Positions 36,087-45,136 of a stretch of 64,000 bases of DNA are shown here, piece by piece; within the stretch, counting starts at the first letter, position 1, and each line of letters opens with the position of its first letter. The position numbers and the translations under genes are program-made. The notes beneath the pieces were generated by a model. It searched no databases. It had not been told where the DNA came from and saw only the letters and a program-made list of their open reading frames with translations. The DNA is from Planobispora longispora (GTDB lineage Bacteria > Actinomycetota > Actinomycetes > Streptosporangiales > Streptosporangiaceae): contig NZ_BOOH01000004.1 in the NCBI RefSeq assembly GCF_016863135.1, positions 115,119 through 179,118 on the forward strand, written 5' to 3'.

Positions 36087-37342
36087 TGTCCGGCTTGAGA
36101 GCGCTCACCACCCGCGGCCGCTCCTTCATCGGCTCCGGTCTCGCCGCGCTGATGTGCGCGTTCTTCCTGGGCGAGCACGACCTGCTGAGGATCGGGGTGC
36201 TCATCGTCTCCCTGCCCCTGCTCGCGGCCATGGTGGTGGCCCGGACCCGCTACCGGCTCAGCTGCGCGCGGCGCCTCGACCCGCCCCGGGCCGAGGCGGG
36301 CAGCGAGGCCACGGTGACCCTCCGGCTGGAGAACGTGACCCGGCTGCCCACCGGCCTGCTGATGATCGAGGACACCGTCCCCTACGCCCTCGGGGCCCGT
36401 CCCAGGTTCGTCCTGGACCGGGTGGAGCCCCGGGGCATCCGGGAGATCGACTACCGGGTCCGCTCGGACCTGCGCGGCAGGTTCGTCATCGGCCCGCTCT
36501 CGATCCGGATCGGCGACCCCTTCGGCCTGGTCGAGCTGACCCGGTCGTTCACCGTGAGCGACACCCTGGTGGTGACCCCGCAGGTGGTGCCGCTGCCCCA
36601 CGTCCGCCTGTCCGGCGAGTGGACGGGCGGGGGCGACAGCCGTACCCGGAGCGTGGCCGCCGCCGGCGACGACGACGTCGCCCCGCGCGAGTACCGGCAG
36701 GGCGACGACCTGCGGCGGGTGCACTGGCGCTCGACCGCCAGGTACGGCGAGCTGATGGTCCGGCGCGAGGAGCAGCAGTGGCAGAGCCGCGGCGCGCTCC
36801 TGCTGGACACGCGGAGGTACGCGCACCGGGGCGAGGGGCCGCGCTCCTCCTTCGAGGCGGCGGTCTCGGCCGCGGCCTCGATCGGCGTGCACCTGGCCCG
36901 TGAGGGGCTGGGGCTGCGGCTGGTCACCGACCAAGGTCCCGAGCATCTGACCGACACCGGGCTGAGCTGGTCGCTGCTGGACACGCTGGCGGTGGTGCGG
37001 ACCAGTTCGGCGCGGTCGCTGGAGTACGGCGTCGCCGCCCTTCGGCAGGGCGGCGGCGACGGACTCGTCGTGGCCGTGCTGGGCGGCGTCACCGTCGAGG
37101 AGGCGCAGAAGCTCGCCCGGGTCCGGCACGGCAACATGACCGGCGTGGCCGTCATGCTGGACGTGGCGGGCTGGGAGCGGCCCGACCTCTGCGACGGCGA
37201 GGAGTACCAGGCGGCGCAGGCGACGCTCGCCGGAGCGGGCTGGCGCATCGTGCGGCTGCCCGCGGGCGTCTCGATCGCGAGCGTGTGGCCGGCCGCCGGG
37301 CAACGCGGGAGATTCGCACTCAGCGGGAACGGTGGTTCATGA
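36086..37342 (+). CDS. DUF58 membrane protein
   Basis: This 418-residue protein has two N-terminal membrane helices (about 14-28 and 33-52), a beta-rich domain and the DUF58 signature PREYRQGDDLRRVHWRSTAR, followed by a von Willebrand-like fold. DUF58 proteins are the constant partner of MoxR ATPases and transglutaminase-like proteins. GTG at 36083 is also possible. Its stop overlaps the start of the next gene (ATGA). Confidence 0.92.
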   Translation: MSGLRALTTRGRSFIGSGLAALMCAFFLGEHDLLRIGVLIVSLPLLAAMVVARTRYRLSCARRLDPPRAEAGSEATVTLRLENVTRLPTGLLMIEDTVPYALGARPRFVLDRVEPRGIREIDYRVRSDLRGRFVIGPLSIRIGDPFGLVELTRSFTVSDTLVVTPQVVPLPHVRLSGEWTGGGDSRTRSVAAAGDDDVAPREYRQGDDLRRVHWRSTARYGELMVRREEQQWQSRGALLLDTRRYAHRGEGPRSSFEAAVSAAASIGVHLAREGLGLRLVTDQGPEHLTDTGLSWSLLDTLAVVRTSSARSLEYGVAALRQGGGDGLVVAVLGGVTVEEAQKLARVRHGNMTGVAVMLDVAGWERPDLCDGEEYQAAQATLAGAGWRIVRLPAGVSIASVWPAAGQRGRFALSGNGGS

Positions 37343-39771
37343 GACTTCCCATCGCGGCGGGCGTGGCCACCGGAGCGGTCGCCCTCACGCTCTACCCCCT
37401 GTTCCAGGCGGGCGCCTGGTTCTGGGCGAGCCTCGGGGCCATCCTCGTGGTCACCTCGGTCGGCATGCTGGCCACCCGCTACACGCTGCCGAACTGGCTG
37501 GCGCCCCTGGCCCAGCTGTTCGCGTTCTGGATCTACCTGACGGCGGTGTTCACCGGGGACGAGGCCTGGGCCCGGGTGGTGCCCACCAAGGAGTCGCTCG
37601 TCGGACTGCTCCGGCTGGTCGCCGCCGGCTTCGCCGACATCCAGCGCTTCGCCGTCCCCGTCCCGGACAACGCCGGAATCGTCCTGCTGACCTGCGGCGG
37701 CGTCGGGCTGATCGCGATCATGGTCGACTTCTGCTCCGCCCGGCTGCGGCGGAGCGCGCTGGCCGGGCTGCCGCTGCTCTCGCTGTTCGTGGTGCCGGCC
37801 TCGTTCCTGGGCGACCCGCTCAGCTGGCCGACGGTCGTCATCGGCGCGCTGGGGTTCCTGGGACTGCTGGTCGCCGACGGGCAGGAGCGGGTCAGCCACT
37901 GGGGCCGGGCGGTGCTGGTGCGCCGGACCCCGTCCTTCATCGCGCCCCGCCCCGCCGCCGACACCGGGACCCTGCGGCTGTCGGGCAAGCGGGTCGGCGT
38001 CACCGCGGTCGCGCTGGCCATCCTGCTGCCGTCCCTGCTGCCCACCCTGGAGCCCGACCCGCTGTTCGGGTTCGGCGTGGGGGACGGCAACGGCCGGGGA
38101 GGCAACTCGATCAGCATTCCCAACCCGATCGTCAACCTGCGCGGGGAGCTCTCGCTCCCGGGCAACTCCACCGTCCTGACCTACACCACCAGCGACAACT
38201 TGCCGCGCTACCTGCGGCTCTACTCGCTGGACAACTTCGACGGCGAGCAGTGGACGATGCCGGAGACCAAGGGCCGCCCCGACGACCTGATCTCCGACGC
38301 GCCGCTGCCCCCGCCGCCCGGTCAGGGCCAGTCCGTGCCCACCTCCCAGGTGTCCCTCGAGGTCACGGTGAGCGAAGAGGTCAGGAACATGAACTTCCTG
38401 CCTCTGCCGTACCCGGCGAGCCGCGTCCGGATCGAGGGCGACTGGCGGCCCGACCGGGACACCCTGATGGTCTTCTCCACCCGGGACACCGCCGAGGGCC
38501 TCACCTACCAGGTGGTCAGCAACGAGCCCCGGCCCACGGCGGAGAACCTCAAGACCGCCGGGGCCATCCCGCAGGCGATCCAGCAGAGGTACCTGACCCT
38601 GCCCGACAACCTCCCCCGTGAGATCCTCGACAAGGCCGGGGAGGTCACCGAGGCGGGCGCCACCCCCTACGAGAAGGCCGTCAAGCTTCAGGAGTTCTTC
38701 ACCACCACGGGCGGGTTCAGCTACACGCTGGCCACGCAGGGCCACGACGGACCGGCGCTGTCGGACTTCGTGCTGCGCAGCAGGGCCGGGTACTGCGAGC
38801 AGTTCGCCGCCGCGATGGCGGTGCTGGCGCGGGCCGTGGACATCCCCTCCCGGGTCGCCATCGGTTACACCGGCGGCACCAGCGTCTCCGGACGGTGGAA
38901 CGTCCGCACCCACGACTCGCACGCCTGGCCCGAGCTCTACTTCGAGGGGGCGGGCTGGCTGCGCTTCGAGCCCACCCCGTCCGGCCCCGCCGGGCAGGGC
39001 ACCGCGACGCGGCCGCCCTATACCTTCCCGGAGGTCACCACCGGCGGGGACGACGAGCCCACCGCGCAGCCCAGCGCCGGCCCCACCGGCTCGGACACGC
39101 CCACCGGGGCGGCGAACAACCGGCGCAACCCCCTGCTCGACCAGGAGTTCGGCGGTACGCCGATCACGGTGGACGAGGGGATGCCGACGGCCGCCAAGAT
39201 CGGCATCGGGGCCGTGGTCGTGGTGCTCCTCCTCCTGGTCCCCGCGATGCTCCGCTGGGAGCAGCGCGCACGCCGCCGCCGCGTCTACTCGCGCCCGGCG
39301 GTGGTCGTCGGGTCCGCCGGGGAGGGTCCCGGCGGGGGCCCCGGCGTCGTGGCGGTCAGGAGCAACCGGGGCGAGGCCGGGGTGGCCGCGGCCTGGGCCG
39401 AGCTCGACGACGCCCTGTGCGACTACGGCATGTCCCGCCAGCCCAGCGAGAGCCCCCGGGCGCTGGCCCGGCGCCTGAGCGAGCAGTACGAGTTCTCCCC
39501 CGAGGCCGCGGCGTCGATGGCGAAGCTGGCCGAGGCGGTGGAGCGCATGCTCTTCGCCCGGACGCCCGGCGAGACCGGCTCGCTCCGCGAGGACGTCCGC
39601 CGGGTACGGCGGGCACTGGCCGCCACCGTGTCACGCGGCAGGAGGATCCGGGCGGTGCTGCTGCCGCCGTCCACGTTGCTGCGGGCGCGGGCGCTGGGCA
39701 CGCGGATGCTCGACGGCTTCGACCGCCTGGAGAACATCCGGATCGGCCGGCCCGCCCGCAGGAACGCGTAG
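37339..39771 (+). CDS. Membrane transglutaminase-like protein (DUF3488/DUF4129)
   Basis: The 810-residue protein has about six N-terminal helices (DUF3488 region, 1-230), an outer region with a transglutaminase-like domain, one more helix near 615-635 and a cytoplasmic DUF4129 tail. The papain-like triad is intact: Cys in SRAGYCEQFAAAMAVLA, His in THDSHAWPELYF and Asp/Glu nearby. It may cleave or cross-link peptides outside the membrane; the substrate is unknown. It ends the moxR operon. Confidence 0.92.
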   Translation: MRLPIAAGVATGAVALTLYPLFQAGAWFWASLGAILVVTSVGMLATRYTLPNWLAPLAQLFAFWIYLTAVFTGDEAWARVVPTKESLVGLLRLVAAGFADIQRFAVPVPDNAGIVLLTCGGVGLIAIMVDFCSARLRRSALAGLPLLSLFVVPASFLGDPLSWPTVVIGALGFLGLLVADGQERVSHWGRAVLVRRTPSFIAPRPAADTGTLRLSGKRVGVTAVALAILLPSLLPTLEPDPLFGFGVGDGNGRGGNSISIPNPIVNLRGELSLPGNSTVLTYTTSDNLPRYLRLYSLDNFDGEQWTMPETKGRPDDLISDAPLPPPPGQGQSVPTSQVSLEVTVSEEVRNMNFLPLPYPASRVRIEGDWRPDRDTLMVFSTRDTAEGLTYQVVSNEPRPTAENLKTAGAIPQAIQQRYLTLPDNLPREILDKAGEVTEAGATPYEKAVKLQEFFTTTGGFSYTLATQGHDGPALSDFVLRSRAGYCEQFAAAMAVLARAVDIPSRVAIGYTGGTSVSGRWNVRTHDSHAWPELYFEGAGWLRFEPTPSGPAGQGTATRPPYTFPEVTTGGDDEPTAQPSAGPTGSDTPTGAANNRRNPLLDQEFGGTPITVDEGMPTAAKIGIGAVVVVLLLLVPAMLRWEQRARRRRVYSRPAVVVGSAGEGPGGGPGVVAVRSNRGEAGVAAAWAELDDALCDYGMSRQPSESPRALARRLSEQYEFSPEAAASMAKLAEAVERMLFARTPGETGSLREDVRRVRRALAATVSRGRRIRAVLLPPSTLLRARALGTRMLDGFDRLENIRIGRPARRNA

Positions 39772-39804
39772 GGGCCCTCCGGCGGCGGCCGGGAAGAGAA
39801 CGGG

Positions 39805-39834
39805 GAGGGGGTCCGGCGCGAGCCGGGCCCCCTC
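39805..39834 (+). terminator. Terminator of the moxR operon
   Basis: A 13-bp stem with one G-U pair (39805-39817 with 39822-39834, starting GAGGGGGTCCGGC) and a GCGA loop lies 34 bp after the stop. Confidence 0.65.
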
Positions 39835-40023
39835 CGTCCGCCGGGCAGGTCCCGGAACGGCCGGCGGGGATCACCGGCACAGCTCACGGATCCCCGGCAC
39901 GCTCAGCGGACCACCGTGCGGCCCGCGGATGCCGGCAGGTTCGGCGGGGTCCCGGGACGCTCTTGGGTCGCCGGGGCTCTGAGGGCTTTGCCGGGGTCGC
40001 CGAGGAAACACTCGGCGGATCGC

Positions 40024-40055
40024 CGTGAGCCGCCCCCGGCAGGGGACGGCTCACG
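40024..40055 (-). terminator. Terminator of the DUF3040 gene
   Basis: CGTGAGCCG (40024-40032) pairs with CGGCTCACG (40047-40055), and an inner CCCC/GGGG extends the stem across one mismatch. It lies 36 bp after the minus-strand stop. Confidence 0.6.
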
Positions 40056-40090
40056 TCATGGTCGGCGGTTCCAGGAGGGCCGGAAGAAGG

Positions 40091-40489
40091 TCAGCGCTCG
40101 TCGTGGCGACGGCGCCAGCGCTCTTCCATCCGTTCCATGAACCCGGGCCGGGAGCCGCCGCTGCGGCGTCCCTGCTTGCCCTCCGGACGAGCGGGCGACC
40201 CGGTGGTCTCACCGAACCCGTTCATCCGCTTCCAACTGGATAGACCCCACAAACACGCGGCGAGCATGACCACGAAACCGCCGACGCCGAGCGGGATGAG
40301 TTGAATCACAACGCCGACCATCAACAGGACGACGCCCAGGACGAAGCCGAGGGAGGCCTTGACCAGGCGGCGCTTGTAATGACTGCGTGGATCACTGATC
40401 CTGACGGTATTGGCCCACTTCGGGTCCTCGGCGTAGAGGGCCTGCTCGATCTGGTCGAGCAGGCGCTGCTCGTGCTCAGAGAGCGGCAC
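40091..40489 (-). CDS. DUF3040 membrane protein
   Basis: The 132-residue protein begins PLSEHEQRLLDQIEQALYAE, the DUF3040 signature, followed by two membrane helices (about 45-63 and 67-85) and a basic tail (MERMEERWRRRHDER). The family is restricted to actinobacteria and often adjoins dinB or dcw genes; its function is unknown. GTG at 40489 follows GGGAGG by 4 bp. Confidence 0.9.
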   Translation of the reverse strand: MPLSEHEQRLLDQIEQALYAEDPKWANTVRISDPRSHYKRRLVKASLGFVLGVVLLMVGVVIQLIPLGVGGFVVMLAACLWGLSSWKRMNGFGETTGSPARPEGKQGRRSGGSRPGFMERMEERWRRRHDER

Positions 40490-40636
40490 GGCGCCTCCCA
40501 AGGACGGCCCCAGGACGGGGAAGACGGTGACGGACGACACGGGGTGTCCGAACCTCGCGGTCGGTTATCCCCAGAATACGAGGCTGTAGACGTAGACGAA
40601 AGAAAACGTCCAACGTAGTCCAAACCGGAGGCGACG

Positions 40637-41875
40637 TCATGGGTCCATTTCATCAAACGGAGGGGGCATGAGCGAGGCCGGGAGCACGACGTCCCGGCCG
40701 AACCTGCGGGCCGCCCGGTCCATCGCCCGCTCGGCCTCCCGCCAGCCCGACTCGCGTTCCCCGAGGCTGAGCTGCCGGACCGCCCCGTCGGCCGGGGACA
40801 GGCTCTCCACCCGCACCCCGACGAGCCGGAGCGCCGTGTTTTCCAGGCCTGAGGCGGCGTAGAGGTCGCAGGCGGTCGCGTAGAGCTCCTGCGCGACGTC
40901 GGTGGGATCCCGCAGCGTCCGGGACCGGGAGAGGGTCGTGAAGTCCGCGCGGCGGAGCTTGACGATCACCGTGCGGCCGACGTGGCCACCCTCCCGGAGC
41001 CGGGCGGCGACCCGCTCCGAGAGCCGGAGCAGCTCCCTGCGAATCCGTATTGGATCATCAACATCTGTGACGAATGTCTCTTCGGCTCCGATGCTCTTGT
41101 CCGGCGCGTGCGGCGTCACCCGGCGCTCGTCGCGGCCCCAGGCCAGGGCCGCCAGGTGGGCGCCGACCGCGTGGCCGAGCTCGTGCCGGAGCGTGTCCAC
41201 GGGGGTCTCGGCGAGATCTCCCACGGTCCTGATCCCGAGGCGCGCCAGGGACTGCTCCGTGCGCTCCCCCACGCCCCACAGGGCCGCCACCGGCAGCGGG
41301 TGGAGGAACTCCACCACCTTCGCCGCGGGGACGACGAGCAGGCCGTCGGGCTTGCAGTGCTGCGAGGCCAGCTTGGCCACGAACTTGGTGCTCGCCACCC
41401 CGACCGAGCAGGTGATGCCGTGCTCGGCGGCGACCCGCTCACGGATCATGGCGGCGATCACGGCCGGGCGGCCGAGCCGCTTGCGCGCCCCGGCCACGTC
41501 GAGGAATGCCTCGTCGGAGGCTATCGGCTCGACCTCGGGGGTGATCTCATGGAAGATCTCCATGACCCGCCGGGAGACCTCGGTGTACTTCCCGCGGCTC
41601 GGCGGGATGATCACGGCCTGGGGGCAGAGCCTGCGGGCCCGGGTCATGGGCATCGCCGAGTGCACCCCGAACCTCCTGGCCTCGTAGGTGGCGCTGAGCA
41701 CCACGCCCCGCGCGCCGGGCGCGCCGATGATGACGGGCATGCCCGCCAGCTCCGGGCGCTCGCGCAGCTCGACGCTGGCGAAGAAGGCGTCCATGTCCAC
41801 ATGGAGGATGGAACAGCCGGTGTCGTCGTCACCCAGGTCCGAACCGGGCCGCGGCACCTGCTGCTTTCTCGACAC
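40637..41875 (-). CDS. dinB: DNA polymerase IV (Y-family, DinB)
   Basis: This 412-residue translesion polymerase has the catalytic motifs HVDMDAFFASVE (first metal Asp) and EPIASDEAFLDV (second carboxylates), ATYEARRFGVHSAMP and the helix-hairpin-helix LWGVGERTEQSLARLGI. A little-finger domain follows. The GTG start lies 15 bp from a near-perfect LexA box, so it should be damage-inducible. The C-terminus lacks an obvious clamp-binding QLxLF peptide, though VRQLSLG near 375 may serve. Confidence 0.94.
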   Translation of the reverse strand: MSRKQQVPRPGSDLGDDDTGCSILHVDMDAFFASVELRERPELAGMPVIIGAPGARGVVLSATYEARRFGVHSAMPMTRARRLCPQAVIIPPSRGKYTEVSRRVMEIFHEITPEVEPIASDEAFLDVAGARKRLGRPAVIAAMIRERVAAEHGITCSVGVASTKFVAKLASQHCKPDGLLVVPAAKVVEFLHPLPVAALWGVGERTEQSLARLGIRTVGDLAETPVDTLRHELGHAVGAHLAALAWGRDERRVTPHAPDKSIGAEETFVTDVDDPIRIRRELLRLSERVAARLREGGHVGRTVIVKLRRADFTTLSRSRTLRDPTDVAQELYATACDLYAASGLENTALRLVGVRVESLSPADGAVRQLSLGERESGWREAERAMDRAARRFGRDVVLPASLMPPPFDEMDP

Positions 41876-41889
41876 GGCGCCATCCTATG

Positions 41890-41903
41890 CGAACAGACGT
41901 TCG
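41890..41903 (-). promoter_or_regulatory. LexA (SOS) box of dinB
   Basis: CGAACAGACGTTCG has perfect palindromic arms CGAAC/GTTCG with a 4-bp centre, matching the actinobacterial SOS consensus CGAAC-N4-GTTCG. It is immediately upstream of the dinB start. Confidence 0.8.
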
Positions 41904-41912
41904 ATGCAAGTC

Positions 41913-42671
41913 TCACCGGTGACCGAGGATGTGCAGCTGGGTCGCGATGTCCCGCAGGACCGGATGCTCCGCCGCGGCCTGCTCCAGGGCGGTCAGGGCG
42001 CTCGCCGCCCCCGGCTCGCCGTCGAGCAGCCTGCTCGGCACCAGGTCGGCGAAGATCCGCACCCCGTGCGCCTCCCCCGGCGTGAACCCGGTGGCCGCCA
42101 GGAGCCCGGTCAGCGACTCGCGGGTGAAGCGCCGGGGCGTGGGGTCCCGGTCGCCCCAGCGTCCCCGGGAATCGTCCAGGACCTGGCGGGCCTCGTCGAA
42201 GCGGCCGGCGGCCGCGCGGTGCAGCGCGGCGGCGAGCGGGTTGGCCGCCAGCACGCTGACCGCTCCGCCCTCGCGCAGCAGGCCGCCCATGGCCGCCAGC
42301 GCGCTGACGGGGTCGTCGACGTACTCCAGGACACTGTGGCAGAGCACCAGATCGGCGGCGCCCGCCGGGAGAAGCTCTCCCAGGTCGGCGGCGTCGCCCT
42401 GCAGCGCCCGCACCCGCACCCCGGCCTCGGCGGCACGGCGCTCCAGCGCGGCCAGCGAGTCGGGGCTGGGGTCGACGACCGTGACGGCGTGCCCGAGCTC
42501 GGCCAGCGGCACGGCGAACCCGCCGGTGCCGCCTCCGGCGTCGACGATGTCGAGCCGCCCGCGGCCGGTCGCGGCCACCTGGCCGGCCAGCACTGTCCGC
42601 AGGACGTCCCAGACGACGGCGGTGCGGACCGCCGGGGTGCCCGATGTGCGTGAGAGGCCTACGGCGTGCAA
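41913..42671 (-). CDS. SAM-dependent class I methyltransferase
   Basis: The 252-residue protein has the Rossmann motif LDIVDAGGGTGGFAVPLAE, motif II VTVVDPSPDSLAAL, LQGDAADL and LVLCHSVLEYVDDP, typical of small-molecule or tRNA-modifying methyltransferases such as the SmtA/CmoM type. The substrate cannot be told. The TTG start at 42671 lies 10 bp after GAGGAGG and no other start fits. It lies upstream of dinB on the same strand, but the LexA box between them suggests separate control. Confidence 0.85.
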   Translation of the reverse strand: MHAVGLSRTSGTPAVRTAVVWDVLRTVLAGQVAATGRGRLDIVDAGGGTGGFAVPLAELGHAVTVVDPSPDSLAALERRAAEAGVRVRALQGDAADLGELLPAGAADLVLCHSVLEYVDDPVSALAAMGGLLREGGAVSVLAANPLAAALHRAAAGRFDEARQVLDDSRGRWGDRDPTPRRFTRESLTGLLAATGFTPGEAHGVRIFADLVPSRLLDGEPGAASALTALEQAAAEHPVLRDIATQLHILGHR

Positions 42672-42732
42672 CTTAGGATCGCCTCCTCGTTCGGTGACGA
42701 GCCCAGCTTACGCCGCGCGGCCCCCGGCGCCC

Positions 42733-42784
42733 GCCCGGGACGGATCTCCCCCGGGGAGCGCCCGGGACGGATCTTCCCCGGGGA
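42733..42784. repeat. 27-bp tandem duplication
   Basis: A 25-bp sequence beginning GCCCGGGACGGATCT at 42733-42757 recurs with one change at 42760-42784, between nusB and the methyltransferase gene. Each copy can form a CCCGGG/CCGGGG hairpin and may act as a terminator of nusB. Confidence 0.7.
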
Positions 42785-42802
42785 ACCGCCGCGCGGGGCC
42801 CC

Positions 42803-43213
42803 TCACAGCGCCAGGGACGGCTTGAGCTGCTTGAAGCGGGCCAGCAGGCCGTTGACGAACTGCGGGGACTCGTCCGTCGACAGCTCCGAGGCCAGGCCGA
42901 CCCACTCGCTGATGACGACGCCCTCGGGGACGTCGGGCATCCAGAGCAGCTCGTAGGTGCCGCCGCGGAGCAGGTTGCGGTCGACCGCGGGCATGCGGTC
43001 GAGCGTCCAGCCCTCGGCGTAGGTGGTGATCAGCTCGTCGATGCGGGCCCGATGGCGGCACACGCCCTCGACGAGGGTCGCGGTGTACTCGTTGACCGGG
43101 GGTTCTTTCCGCTCCAGGCGTTCGGCGAGGACCCGCAGCGGGTCCTCGCCTCGTGCCTCGGCCTCGAACAGGATGTCCAGCGCGCGCCTGCGCGCCTTAC
43201 CCCGTGCCGACAT
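42803..43213 (-). CDS. nusB: Transcription antitermination factor NusB
   Basis: This all-helical 136-residue protein starts [19 protein letters not shown] and contains VNEYTATLVEGVCRHRARID, DRMPAVDRNLLRGGTYELL and DVPEGVVISEWVGLASELST, the NusB pattern. With NusE (S10) it binds boxA RNA in rRNA operons. The ATG overlaps the efp stop (ATGA). The pepQ-efp-nusB order is standard in actinobacteria. Confidence 0.96.
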   Translation of the reverse strand: MSARGKARRRALDILFEAEARGEDPLRVLAERLERKEPPVNEYTATLVEGVCRHRARIDELITTYAEGWTLDRMPAVDRNLLRGGTYELLWMPDVPEGVVISEWVGLASELSTDESPQFVNGLLARFKQLKPSLAL

Positions 43214-43773
43214 CAGGCCCGGCCGAGGTAATCGCCGGTGCGGGTGTCGACCTTGACCTTCTCGCCCGTGGTGATGAACAGCGGAACCTTGATCTCCGCG
43301 CCGGTCTCCAGCTTGGCCGGCTTGGTGCCGCCGGTGGAGCGGTCGCCCTGCAGGCCGGGCTCGGTCTCGGCGATGATCAGCTCGACGGCCGCGGGCAGGT
43401 CGACGTAGAGCACGTTGCCCTCGTTGACCGCCACGGTGGCGAGCATGTTCTCCAGCAGGTAGTTGGCGGAGTCGCCGACCGCGGCCCGGGAGACGTGGAG
43501 CATGTCGTAGGTCTCGGTGTCCATGAAGACGAAGTCGTCGCCGTCCATGTAGGAGAACTGCATCTCGCGCTTGTCGACGTTGGCCACCTCGACCTTGACG
43601 CCCGCGTTGAAGGTCTTGTCGACGACCTTGCCGGACATCACGTTCTTCAGCTTGGTGCGCACGAACGCGCCGCCCTTGCCGGGCTTGACGTGCTGGAACT
43701 CCACAACCGTCCAGAGCTCACCGCCCTCGAGCTTGAGCACAAGGCCGTTTTTGAGGTCGTTCGTCGTCGCCAC
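43213..43773 (-). CDS. efp: Translation elongation factor P
   Basis: EF-P rescues ribosomes stalled at polyproline. The 186-residue protein has three beta-barrel domains; the tip loop is [15 protein letters not shown] with an unmodified-looking Lys as in other actinobacteria, and the C-terminus ends [14 protein letters not shown]. The GTG lies 6 bp after AGGAG. This organism encodes many proline-rich proteins in the window (FtsI, FtsZ linker, kinase tails) whose synthesis may need it. Confidence 0.97.
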   Translation of the reverse strand: MATTNDLKNGLVLKLEGGELWTVVEFQHVKPGKGGAFVRTKLKNVMSGKVVDKTFNAGVKVEVANVDKREMQFSYMDGDDFVFMDTETYDMLHVSRAAVGDSANYLLENMLATVAVNEGNVLYVDLPAAVELIIAETEPGLQGDRSTGGTKPAKLETGAEIKVPLFITTGEKVKVDTRTGDYLGRA

Positions 43774-43799
43774 TGGTCTCTCCTGCGTACGGCCGCTCT

Positions 43800-44903
43800 T
43801 TAAAGGACAAGCAGCTCTTTGGTCGTCCGTGTGAGGAGCTCCGGTCCGTCCTGACGCGTCACGAGTGTGTCCTCGATGCGGACACCGCCCTTACCCGGCA
43901 GGTAGACCCCGGGCTCAACGGTGACCGGAACTCGATCGTCAAGTCTACCGTGCTCCCGCCCGGGCTCCGGCTTCGCCGGGGACAGGAACGGCTCCTCGTG
44001 GATCTCCAGGCCCACACCGTGGCCGAGGCCGTGGCTGAACCGCTCGCCGTACCCCGCCGCGACGATCACGTCGCGGGCCGCCGCGTCGACCTCGTGGGCG
44101 GCGGCGCCGGGCCGTACGGCACGCCGGCCCGCGCGCTGGGCGGCGCGCACCAGCTCGTACAGCTCGCGCTGCCAGGCGTCGGGCTCGCCGATCGCCACGG
44201 TCCTGGTCATGTCGGCGTGGTAGCCCCCGTACAGCGCCCCGAAGTCCATCGTGACCAGGTCCCCGCGCTCCAGCGGCCGGTCGGTCGGCATGTGGTGCGG
44301 CACGGAGCCGTTGGGCCCGGACGCCACGATCGTGGCGAAGGCGGGCTTGTCGGCGCCCAGTTCCGCCATCCGCGCCTCCAGCGCCCGGGCGATCTCCCGC
44401 TCGGTCGTCCCCGGCCGCAGCATGGGCAGCACGTCGGCGAAGGCCCGGTCGGTGAGGTCGCACGCGGTGCGGATCAGTTCGATCTCGGCCTCGTCCTTGA
44501 TCCGGCGTACCGACTCCACCAGCCCGGTGAGCCGGATCAGGTCCGTTCCCGGTCGCTCGCCGAGGCGGAAGTAGTCGGCGACGGGCATGTGGTGGGCCTC
44601 GACGGCGACCCGGGGGGCACGGGCGACGAGGACGCCGGCGACGTCGCGCTGCTCGACGACCTCGATGCCCTCGCAGAGCGCCCGGGCGGCCTCGGCGTAG
44701 CGGGAGTCGGTGGCGAGGACGGCCGTGCCGTCGGCGGTGACGAGCACGGCCGCGTTGGAGCTGACCAGGCCGGTCAGGTAGCGGACGTTGACGGCGCGGG
44801 TGACCAGGATCGCGTCCGCCTCGTGAGCGGGGAGCAGGGCCGCGAGACGCTCGCGGCGCCCGGCGTGTGTGCCGGACGGGGCGCCCGAATGGGTGGAGGT
44901 CAT
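43800..44903 (-). CDS. pepQ: Xaa-Pro aminopeptidase/dipeptidase (M24)
   Basis: The 367-residue protein has a creatinase-like N-domain and a pita-bread domain with the five metal ligands: Asp in [11 protein letters not shown], Asp in HADMTRTV, His in [12 protein letters not shown], Glu in [11 protein letters not shown] and Glu in VRIEDTLV. It cleaves peptides next to proline. It starts a pepQ-efp-nusB run (26 bp to efp). A short charged insert, EHGRLDDR, precedes the fourth ligand. Confidence 0.93.
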   Translation of the reverse strand: MTSTHSGAPSGTHAGRRERLAALLPAHEADAILVTRAVNVRYLTGLVSSNAAVLVTADGTAVLATDSRYAEAARALCEGIEVVEQRDVAGVLVARAPRVAVEAHHMPVADYFRLGERPGTDLIRLTGLVESVRRIKDEAEIELIRTACDLTDRAFADVLPMLRPGTTEREIARALEARMAELGADKPAFATIVASGPNGSVPHHMPTDRPLERGDLVTMDFGALYGGYHADMTRTVAIGEPDAWQRELYELVRAAQRAGRRAVRPGAAAHEVDAAARDVIVAAGYGERFSHGLGHGVGLEIHEEPFLSPAKPEPGREHGRLDDRVPVTVEPGVYLPGKGGVRIEDTLVTRQDGPELLTRTTKELLVL

Positions 44904-44976
44904 GCCTGAATGCTATTGACCATGCCGCCGCCGGCAACACGATCGGCGCCACAGTCGCTGCCCGCGTCCAGCGCCT

Positions 44977-45022
44977 CTTCTCCAGGGCATGCCCTGGCGC
45001 TTCTCCGGGACATGCCCTGGCG
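44977..45022. repeat. 23-bp tandem repeat containing a perfect 16-bp palindrome
   Basis: Units at 44977-44999 and 45000-45022 differ at two positions. The first contains CCAGGGCATGCCCTGG (44982-44997), an exact palindrome. It lies between pepQ and the symporter gene and may be a terminator or regulator site. Confidence 0.7.
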
Positions 45023-45077
45023 CGGGACACCTCGCGCCCTCCCGCTCACCCCTCGGAGCCGCGGTGGCGACGGGCTG

Positions 45078-45117
45078 CTCCGCCCCCGGCCGGGGAAGCG
45101 CGGGGCCGGGGGCGGAG
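45078..45117 (-). terminator. Terminator of the symporter gene
   Basis: A perfect 14-bp stem (45078-45091 with 45104-45117, starting CTCCGCCCCCGGCC) and a 12-base loop begin 20 bp after the stop. Confidence 0.7.
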
Positions 45118-45136
45118 GGGTGAACGGCTCGGGCGC

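Larger units (their letters stand above)
39772..40090. other. Intergenic region between convergent operons
   Basis: No gene is supported. It holds two oppositely serving terminator hairpins, listed separately, and Gly/Cys-codon-like GC-rich sequence of no clear meaning. Confidence 0.5.
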
